Source of the DNA: Phycisphaerae bacterium
GTDB lineage: Bacteria; Planctomycetota; Phycisphaerae; Sedimentisphaerales; SG8-4
Direction of reading: 5' to 3'
Assembly (NCBI GenBank): GCA_030603035.1
Contig: JAUVYQ010000035.1
Location: 1-19,392 of the forward strand
DNA: 19,392 nt
Both the position numbers and the translations under genes were made by a program. The notes below the pieces were generated by a model. That model was not told where the DNA came from and made no database searches. It saw only the letters and a program-made list of their open reading frames with translations. This document shows positions 14,362 to 19,392 of the stretch, one piece after another; the first letter of the stretch is position 1; each line of letters opens with the position of its first letter.

Positions 14362-14712
14362 TTAGTAGCGACCTCCGCCACGGTCACCACCAAAACCGCC
14401 ACGTCCGCCGCCGCCTCGTCCGCCGCCGCCACGGCCACCACCGCCGCCACCACGGCCACCACCACGATCGACCTTCGGCCGGGCTTCGTTCACATTCAAA
14501 GCTCGTTCCATAAACTCCTTGCCGTTCATTTCTTCGATAGCTTTTTCTGCTTCAGCTTTAGTGGGCATTTCTACGAAGCCGAATCCTCTTGATTCGCCGC
14601 TGAACTTATCCACTATTAGACGGACCTCTGCGACCTCCCCGAATTCTGCAAAAGCCTGACGGACATCATCCTCGGTTGCCTTATGGGCCAAATTTCCTAC
14701 ATAAATATTCAT
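14362..14712 (-). CDS. RRM RNA-binding protein with a glycine/arginine-rich tail
   Basis: 116 residues. A single RRM fills residues 1-78, with RNP2 IYVGNL (3-8) and RNP1 RGFGFVEM (42-49). The tail after VDR is almost pure Gly and Arg (RGGGRGGG units) ending GGGRY, encoded by a GGN-type simple repeat. This is the form of the cold-inducible Rbp proteins of cyanobacteria and of many environmental bacteria. The ATG at 14712 is chosen because it starts at the RRM strand and has 'aaaggga' at proper distance; the frame is open up to 14766. Expression is probably from the strong promoter at 14782-14810. The gene faces the cold-shock gene across the shared terminator. Confidence 0.93.
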   Translation of the reverse strand: MNIYVGNLAHKATEDDVRQAFAEFGEVAEVRLIVDKFSGESRGFGFVEMPTKAEAEKAIEEMNGKEFMERALNVNEARPKVDRGGGRGGGGGGRGGGGRGGGGRGGFGGDRGGGRY

Positions 14713-14725
14713 TGTATCCATTCCC

Positions 14726-14739
14726 TTTCTTTTAAGAAA
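14726..14739 (-). promoter_or_regulatory. Leader palindrome overlapping the RRM ribosome site
   Basis: On the minus strand TTTCTT and AAGAAA pair around AA, immediately before the 'aaaggga' ribosome site. A weak A/T stem at this place could limit translation in a temperature-dependent way, but it may be chance. Confidence 0.3.
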
Positions 14740-14781
14740 ACTCTTGCCGGTACTACCGACGTTCAATAGTTACCTGCTGTT

Positions 14782-14810
14782 ATATTATTCGCTCGGCTCG
14801 AAAGAGTCAA
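14782..14810 (-). promoter_or_regulatory. Strong sigma70-type promoter of the RRM protein gene
   Basis: On the minus strand TTGACT (14810-14805) and TAATAT (14787-14782) are exactly 17 bases apart. The leader to the ATG at 14712 would be about 60 bases. Confidence 0.65.
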
Positions 14811-14935
14811 GCATTAATTTTAAATTCCCCTTGCCCCGTTTGAAATTGGTCCCCGGTTTGAGGATTCCGAGAAGCTCACCCGTAGGGATCTCCGCCCCCT
14901 TAGGGGTAAATTCGCTTCGAGTTTGATTGGGTTTG

Positions 14936-14970
14936 TATCTCGTATCTCGTATTGCGTATTGCGTATCGCG
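14936..14970. repeat. Heptamer array (TATNNCG x5)
   Basis: Five units in perfect register: TATCTCG, TATCTCG, TATTGCG, TATTGCG, TATCGCG. It interrupts the NKPN block. Confidence 0.7.
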
Positions 14971-14976
14971 CTGGGG

Positions 14977-15017
14977 GATTGGCTTTGATTGGCTTTGATT
15001 GGGTTTGAATTGGCTTT
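14977..15017. repeat. Decamer array (GATTGGCTTT x4)
   Basis: Two perfect GATTGGCTTT units are followed by GATTGGGTTT and GAATTGGCTTT. It forms the QSQ/NQS-coding part of the NKPN repeat on the minus strand. Confidence 0.6.
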
Positions 15018-15233
15018 GTTTTTTCGGACTGCGAAATCATCTTTTTTTCTGTAATCCTTTGTTATAAGTGAGTTTACATTCATTTGTGCTTTTCGGGGAT
15101 TGGGTTTGATTGGGTTTGTATTGGGTTTGTTTTTTCGGACTCTCCACTGCCATTTATTTTCATAATACTTTGTTATAAAAGAAGTTACGTTCATTTGGGC
15201 ATCCAGCAAATTGGGTTTGTTTTGCATAAAAAG

Positions 15234-15303
15234 GTGGTTCGTGGTTTGTGGTTCGTGGTTCGTTGTGAGTGGTTTGTGGTTCGTGGTTCGTTGTGAGTGG
15301 TTA
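15234..15303. repeat. Heptamer array with 28-bp higher-order repeat
   Basis: Ten heptamers in register (GTGGTTC, GTGGTTT, GTGGTTC, GTGGTTC, GTTGTGA and so on). Four of them make a 28-bp unit present twice, perfectly, at 15241-15268 and 15269-15296. Confidence 0.75.
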
Positions 15304-15310
15304 AATGGCA

Positions 15311-15338
15311 TTTCAAATCTCAAATCTCAAATTTCAAA
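15311..15338. repeat. Heptamer array (TYTCAAA x4)
   Basis: Four units in register: TTTCAAA, TCTCAAA, TCTCAAA, TTTCAAA. Confidence 0.65.
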
Positions 15339-15401
15339 TTTTACCGTCTATCTAATATTTGGAGAACCTGCGCGTTTGTGTCGAAATTTGGGGTGTTTTT
15401 G

Positions 15402-15590
15402 ACAGGATAAACAGGATTAACTCGATGTGAGAAAAGAAGATAAAATTTTTTAGATTTTCCGATTTTTGGTTCTAACTACCCGCAGATTTGATTGAAAATT
15501 AGCCACAGATTTCACAGATTTCAGGATAAGAATTAGCCACAAAGACACGAAGACATAAAGAAAAAATTAGACGCAGATTGACGCTGATTT
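15402..15590. repeat. Low-complexity dispersed words
   Basis: Contains 'acaggataaacaggatta' (15403-15420), a 9-bp tandem CACAGATTT x2 (about 15504-15521), 'ccacaaagacacgaagac' (15537-15554) and 'acgcagattgacgctga'. These short words are familiar dispersed motifs of environmental bacterial genomes (memory, not searched). No gene is seen. Confidence 0.55.
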
Positions 15591-15591
15591 G

Positions 15592-15709
15592 TTTTTAGCC
15601 AGCTTTGGCGTTTTCGGCCATACCTTTCCTCGAAGCAAGCTTCTGCGAAAGGCCCGGCCTTATCCACCGGGTCATTTTTCAATGTCCCATTTGGGAAGCT
15701 GGCGAAAAA
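15592..15709. repeat. Multi-stem palindromic unit, possible MITE or structured RNA
   Basis: Outer arms TTTTTAGCCAGCTT (15592-15605) and AAGCTGGCGAAAAA (15696-15709) pair over 14 positions with one mismatch. Inside lie three separate hairpins: CCTTTC/GAAAGG enclosing GAAGC/GCTTC (15623-15652), CCCGG/CCGGG (15653-15671) and CCC/GGG (15686-15695). This nested layout is more than expected by chance. No target-site duplication was recognised. Confidence 0.5.
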
Positions 15710-15745
15710 GGTGTTTAATTAGACACGAAAATGCACAAAAGGGAC

Positions 15746-15779
15746 AAAAAAACGGCCAAAAAAGCACTTTTTTTTTGGC
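15746..15779 (-). terminator. Rho-independent terminator-like hairpin after the helicase gene
   Basis: On the minus strand GCCAAAAAA (15779-15771) pairs with TTTTTTGGC (15763-15755), followed by CG and seven T (15752-15746). It lies about 100 bases beyond the helicase stop. Confidence 0.55.
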
Positions 15780-15879
15780 TGCCCTGAAGATCTGCCGAAG
15801 GGGGATTTTATCATTTAACTAATATGGTTGAGAAAAATTGTCTTCGGGGCATAATCTACCCCCCGCCCTTCAACCCTCG

Positions 15880-18510
15880 TTACTGCCCCCACTCATTTAA
15901 TAGCTGTTCAGATGAAATAAACCGCTCATCTATATCTAACGCTCTAGTTAACCAGCCGTCCGAAGCTATTTTAGGTCTAATTGCTTCAACTGCTTGCCGC
16001 CTTAGATTAACATCATCAATAGACCATAGGTTACGATATTCGCTTAATAATTGCCTCACACGACCCCATAACTCCAGAATAGTATCCTTTGGGATAATCC
16101 GAATGACACCTGCTGATGATTCAGCATCAGGCATTACTTCAGACAAATGGCTTACAATAGCTCCTCGAACTATATAGCCCATACTTTCGTATTCCGATTT
16201 GGCACGGGCGATTTGATTATGCACTTGCCCTATGTCGGATGCAGTAATCTTTCCGGAAGGAACATTCTCAATCTTTGCTTCAAGCGTGATTACTTCTTTA
16301 CGATTCCCAAATATCCCGCGCCAACGACAGTCTGTTGCGGAACTATGTCGTGGACTTGTTGAATCGTAACCGAGCACTTTACCCAGCCTTTTGAGCCCCG
16401 CGCGATATTGATCATGTAGGTTAGAACTCAATTCATCTGTCAGTTGAGTGCACCATCTCTCAAACCTAGTTCCCCGAGACCCTACTTCCTCCAGTAAATT
16501 GTCGAAAGACAAGATAATTGAGTTTACGTATTCTTGGTTAGAAATTGTTTCAACTTCTTGTGCCTGTCTTCTCTCCCTACTAAGTGACGCTCTCATTCTG
16601 TTAAACCACGCAGACATGCCCCCCCGGTTTATCGCTCTTTCTAAAATATTTAGGGCATCCTGCTTTGCTGCGGCGTCTCCCTGGTTACCCTCAAGATAAC
16701 GTGCTTTCGCCCAGCACCAACCGTAATAAGCCCCCAATTCTATGATGTTTGCCTCAATCGCTTTATCAAAACACCTCTCAAACCTTTGTGCAGCTATATT
16801 ATAGTTCTGAGAAGCAAACATAGCCGCCCATCCTAATATCTCATCCTCCACAACATCAACCGACTCACTACTCTTAGGAATATTTGGCACCTTTGCAAGC
16901 ATCTCTCGAAAAGTAGAATCGAAAGCAGCAAAATCGCCCCCCAAGAAGCTCTTAACGTCTCTTGTTAGATCATTTATTTCCATCTCGGCCATATCCTCGG
17001 CCATATCAATTTCTGCTGCAATATTCTTCGTAATATCTTGCCTATTCGTCTCACGACCAAAATGTGTTGCAAACCGTCGGTCAGCCAACACATAAATAGC
17101 GTAATCATTGTCCGACCTATTGCATCGCCCAAGCGCTTGGATTATACGCTGGTTTAGTCTCCTCTTCATAAAACCAGCATCTCTTAAATATGCACAGAGA
17201 AATTCTTCCTGTATATTTACAGCTCGCGGCAATGTCGTCAATACCACGATTCTGCATTCATCGCCTTGGAAATCCATACCGTCAAAACGTCCCCCTACAA
17301 AAAGATGGCCCTTTTTTGCCGTCTTAAACTGATCTATCTCATCACCGAGGCTACTGAGCACCCATGTTTGATGCCCAACAAATCCATTTTTGTTCAACCA
17401 CTCAGAAATTATCTCTTTAATTGCCTCCGCTTTAGCCTTGCTTGTACAAAGCCATACACTCTTAGGACACTTTTGCAAGGCGGTGATAAAGGCGGCTTGA
17501 AGTCGGACGGGAAGGTCTTTCCCTTCCTCTTCTATGCGATTCATAATGATAAATCTTCGGCCATATGTTGCCTCTGAAAAATTTTCTGGCACCGGAATCT
17601 TTTCAATTCGCTTCGCGCCTAATCGACGACACAGATCAGATGGTTCCCCAATTGTCGCGCTCATATAGATTCGCTGGCGAGCTCCAGCATAATGTGTGTT
17701 CGTTGTTAGTGGATAGATATATGGTCGAATCCATATAGAGTCACGACTTAGATAAATATTTGATTCATTTAGGGAATTCCGAAGCCTGTTCCATCTAAAC
17801 TTCAAACTTGTGTCGATTTCCAATAACGGTGAAGCATCGACTATTTCTTTAAATCTTTTAGCGATTTGTACCTGGTCTATGAATGATAGAAGCTCAGGTG
17901 GAGTTGTTGGTGCTGCATTGTCGTCCAGTGCATCATGGAGAATTGTATACTCCGGAAACTGATTTACCATTTCTCTCATTAAGTCATTAAATAAGTTGTA
18001 ATGCTCATGACGGTCAATCTCAACTGACCACAGTGAGTGAAGACAATGCTCTGCTAAGTGCGCATCGTCCATGACCAGTAGGTCTGCATTGTCAACTACT
18101 GGGTTTTGATTAAAGTATACCCAGTAGTTCATCACTGCAATCTTTTGAACTCTATGGTAATCACGTTTATCGCGTGAAGGGATGTTGATTCCTTTCCCCT
18201 CCATGAGGACCGCCGGAATCCCGAGTTGGCTCGCCTCCATTTCCATTTGACGTGCGAGAGTTTTATTTGCACTCAGTACCGCCACCTTTCCACCTTCCCG
18301 TCGCCATGCTTCAGCAATCAATAGTGCAATCAATGTTTTACCTGCACCAGTTGGCAACTCGATAGCAATATCTTGTTTTTCTGTAAACTGCTCAACATAT
18401 TTATCTAATACATATTTCTGAGCGGGCCACAGTGCTTTAAACTTCTGCGAATTAAAGGTTGCTAAGAAGTCTGAATAGTCTTGTTTGATAGACATCTCGT
18501 ATTTCCCCAT
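15880..18510 (-). CDS. SF2 (XPD/DinG-like) helicase fused to a PD-(D/E)XK nuclease-like domain, candidate defence effector
   Basis: 876 residues. The helicase core occupies about 25-490: Walker A ELPTGAGKT (51-59), DDAH box (148-151), SAT (284-286), GRFDGMDFQGDECR (407-420), a motif resembling the XPD/DinG type, and QALGRCNRS (458-466) as motif VI. No iron-sulfur cysteine cluster is evident. Residues about 555-640 are alpha-helical and TPR-like. The C-terminal part (about 700-820) shows Asp727, then LEAK (Glu744, Lys746) and a following GQ (762), the order of a PD-(D/E)XK nuclease core; a KRLGKVLGYD segment precedes it as in restriction-type folds. The start may instead be the ATG at 18495, which has GGGGA ahead of it. 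It lies 72 bases behind a membrane protein gene and between repeat-rich or gene-free flanks. A role in nucleic-acid-targeting defence is inference. Confidence 0.85.
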   Translation of the reverse strand: MGKYEMSIKQDYSDFLATFNSQKFKALWPAQKYVLDKYVEQFTEKQDIAIELPTGAGKTLIALLIAEAWRREGGKVAVLSANKTLARQMEMEASQLGIPAVLMEGKGINIPSRDKRDYHRVQKIAVMNYWVYFNQNPVVDNADLLVMDDAHLAEHCLHSLWSVEIDRHEHYNLFNDLMREMVNQFPEYTILHDALDDNAAPTTPPELLSFIDQVQIAKRFKEIVDASPLLEIDTSLKFRWNRLRNSLNESNIYLSRDSIWIRPYIYPLTTNTHYAGARQRIYMSATIGEPSDLCRRLGAKRIEKIPVPENFSEATYGRRFIIMNRIEEEGKDLPVRLQAAFITALQKCPKSVWLCTSKAKAEAIKEIISEWLNKNGFVGHQTWVLSSLGDEIDQFKTAKKGHLFVGGRFDGMDFQGDECRIVVLTTLPRAVNIQEEFLCAYLRDAGFMKRRLNQRIIQALGRCNRSDNDYAIYVLADRRFATHFGRETNRQDITKNIAAEIDMAEDMAEMEINDLTRDVKSFLGGDFAAFDSTFREMLAKVPNIPKSSESVDVVEDEILGWAAMFASQNYNIAAQRFERCFDKAIEANIIELGAYYGWCWAKARYLEGNQGDAAAKQDALNILERAINRGGMSAWFNRMRASLSRERRQAQEVETISNQEYVNSIILSFDNLLEEVGSRGTRFERWCTQLTDELSSNLHDQYRAGLKRLGKVLGYDSTSPRHSSATDCRWRGIFGNRKEVITLEAKIENVPSGKITASDIGQVHNQIARAKSEYESMGYIVRGAIVSHLSEVMPDAESSAGVIRIIPKDTILELWGRVRQLLSEYRNLWSIDDVNLRRQAVEAIRPKIASDGWLTRALDIDERFISSEQLLNEWGQ

Positions 18511-18582
18511 TTACCATACAAGCTTATTAGCCTAAACTGGTTAAAACCGCAACAGAATTTTTCCACTAAATCGACATTGGAC

Positions 18583-19080
18583 TCACGTTAGAAGCAAAGC
18601 CAAGACTGCCGCGAGACCCGAAAAAGCAACTCCTACGATGTGGGGCGTAACTGATTGCCATCGGTAATTCATACCCCACTCACGAACTTCTTTTGGGAAA
18701 ACCGTTGGTTCTGGAAAAGGAATACCTCCTAAGCTATCCACTTCCTTTTTGGTGATAAATACATTCTCATTATGCAGGCCAAGGATTTCCTCAATTCGTA
18801 CAATCATACGACATATGACTCGAATCAGATCACCATTACGAATTAAGAACCATACGGCAACTCCAGTAACGGCAACAATAAAAGCTGCAGCTATTAACAC
18901 TGTACGACCGTAAAGCTTGTATTCACCTTTTAATATGAAAGCTGCAAAAACTAAAAGAATAGTGCTGAAGGAGAAAGCAATTTTATTTTCGAATGCTGTA
19001 ACCGTTAGCCTTGAATTGTGCAATTCGTGATAGACGGTTTTCAAAATATCAAGTTTCTGCTGAGGACTGTAAGACTCCAT
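18583..19080 (-). CDS. Three-helix membrane protein, partner of the helicase-nuclease
   Basis: 165 residues with a strong ribosome site ('aaggag', ten bases before the ATG at 19080). The N-terminal 33 residues are soluble and helical (KLDILKTVYHELHNSR), then two closely spaced transmembrane helices (34-51 and 60-80), a soluble segment of about 60 residues including RIEEILGLHNENVF and PFPEPTVFPKEVREW, and a third helix at the very C-terminus (145-164). I recognise no named family. The two-helix hairpin with a cytosolic part is reminiscent of membrane effectors in defence cassettes, such as SLATT-type proteins, but no motif proves it. It precedes the helicase gene on the same strand by 72 bases and is probably cotranscribed. 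Confidence 0.75.
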   Translation of the reverse strand: MESYSPQQKLDILKTVYHELHNSRLTVTAFENKIAFSFSTILLVFAAFILKGEYKLYGRTVLIAAAFIVAVTGVAVWFLIRNGDLIRVICRMIVRIEEILGLHNENVFITKKEVDSLGGIPFPEPTVFPKEVREWGMNYRWQSVTPHIVGVAFSGLAAVLALLLT

Positions 19081-19392
19081 TTATACATTTCTCCTTGTAA
19101 CATATCTCTTCCTATATCACATTACATAAATTTTAACGCCAACTCTCTCGCACTAACCCTCGTCCAGGTAAGCCAACCAAACGCGTGCTGGCGAGGCACC
19201 GCCCAGTTGCTTTTGCCTCCACGTGAGCAGTTAGTTATTCCTTATCGTTGGAGTTCTCCCATTTTAACAGCTCGGGGCCAAATTAGTCGATAGTCGTTAG
19301 TATTTAGTATATAGCCAGTTGAATACGTAAAGCATACATCTGTCGACTGGAGAGGCCTTAAACTCGCAGAGTCTATCATAAAGCTGCTCAGC
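19081..19392. other. Gene-free flank with one heptamer array
   Basis: The 312 bases upstream of the membrane protein gene hold its ribosome site and presumably its promoter, though no clear -35/-10 pair was found. No gene, tRNA or mobile-element end is recognised. The far part includes a 7-bp array. Confidence 0.6.
19284..19314. repeat. Heptamer array (TAGTNNN x4)
   Basis: Four units in register plus a partial one: TAGTCGA, TAGTCGT, TAGTATT, TAGTATA, TAG. Confidence 0.6.

Larger units (their letters stand above)
14845..15230 (-). repeat. NKPN-type dispersed repeat, copy 2 (inverted to copy 1)
   Basis: On the minus strand, two units of about 115 bases carry 'ataacaaagtattatgaaa' / 'ataacaaaggattacagaa' followed by 'gtccgaaaaaacaaa' and repeated 'acaaacccaat' words. 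The end at 14845-14893 is identical over 49 bases to 204-252. If translated it gives an Asn/Lys/Pro-rich frame without stops. Confidence 0.75.
14713..15879. other. Gene-free repeat island of about 1.2 kb
   Basis: Apart from the RRM gene promoter at its left end, no gene is supported. In order it holds an NKPN-type repeat block, two heptamer arrays with a decamer array, a third heptamer array, low-complexity words such as 'acaggataaacaggatt', a multi-stem palindromic unit and the likely terminator of the helicase gene. Open frames inside it are repeat-derived. Confidence 0.75.

Noticed and set aside
14304..14513. Histidine/arginine-rich plus-strand frame
   Set aside because: It is the antisense of the glycine-rich GGN repeat of the RRM protein tail and of the terminator.
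15234..15303. CRISPR-like direct repeats
   Set aside because: The 28-bp unit is directly tandem without spacers and is itself four heptamers; no cas gene is near.
14820..15323. Minus-strand open frame of 167 codons as a protein gene
   Set aside because: It runs through NKPN units and heptamer and decamer arrays, so it is repeat-derived.
15589..15822. Plus-strand open frame of 77 codons
   Set aside because: It overlaps the multi-stem palindromic unit and the terminator-like A/T hairpin, and shows no domain or ribosome site.
15880..18510. Assignment of the helicase to Hachiman HamB or another named defence system
   Set aside because: The partner gene is a membrane protein, not a DUF1837 nuclease, and the nuclease-like domain is fused; a named assignment cannot be supported without a profile search.
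19128..19260. Integron attC-like site
   Set aside because: Short words such as CAACT and GTTAG occur, but no paired R and L boxes with the needed inverted arrangement could be formed, and no integrase is present.

Overview
The window looks like a chromosomal piece of a Planctomycetota bacterium, probably of the Phycisphaerae/Sedimentisphaerales type. That is inferred from a planctomycete-style prepilin with an extended N-terminal helix, from the mix of housekeeping and surface-polysaccharide genes, and above all from the very large load of short dispersed repeats (NKPN-type repeat ORFs, palindromic elements that read in frame, 7-bp arrays). No rRNA, tRNA or CRISPR array was recognised.

Layout. 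1-352: a repeat island. 428-1903 (+): a prepilin-like pseudopilin gene and a single-pass membrane protein. 1907-4525 (-): ribF, a REP-associated (RAYT-type) HUH transposase that starts inside the ribF stop codon, and the DHH phosphoesterase gene nrnA; a nested GTAG palindrome sits at the transposase stop. 4743-9105 (+): a probable operon of a histidine-rich polytopic membrane protein with an internal duplication, manA with an in-frame palindromic insertion, a DUF2723/GT-C-like membrane glycosyltransferase, and a DUF362 protein. 9126-11284 (-): a WecA/MraY-like polyprenyl-phosphate sugar-1-phosphate transferase overlapping an ATP-grasp enzyme. 11466-13744 (+): a NusG/RfaH-like antiterminator, UDP-glucose 6-dehydrogenase and a small four-helix membrane protein. 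The divergent pair of blocks reads as the edge of a surface-polysaccharide locus: sugar nucleotide supply, lipid-linked initiation and antitermination control. 14060-14712: a cold-shock protein and a glycine-rich RRM protein, convergent, sharing a bidirectional terminator. 14713-15879: a repeat island of more than 1 kb. 15880-19080 (-): a two-gene cassette of a three-helix membrane protein and an SF2 helicase fused to a PD-(D/E)XK nuclease-like domain. 19081-19392: no gene, one heptamer array.

The strongest leads are: (1) the helicase-nuclease plus membrane protein pair lying between repeat-rich or gene-free sequence, a candidate defence module; (2) the RAYT gene whose last codons and stop codon are made from its own REP-like element; (3) a 63-bp palindromic repeat inserted exactly in frame in manA, with a relative in the nusG-like leader that appears to carry the promoter; (4) at least six unrelated-sequence arrays that all share a 7-bp period, one of which supplies the apparent start codon of the ATP-grasp gene; (5) a 118-bp multi-stem palindromic unit in the large repeat island.
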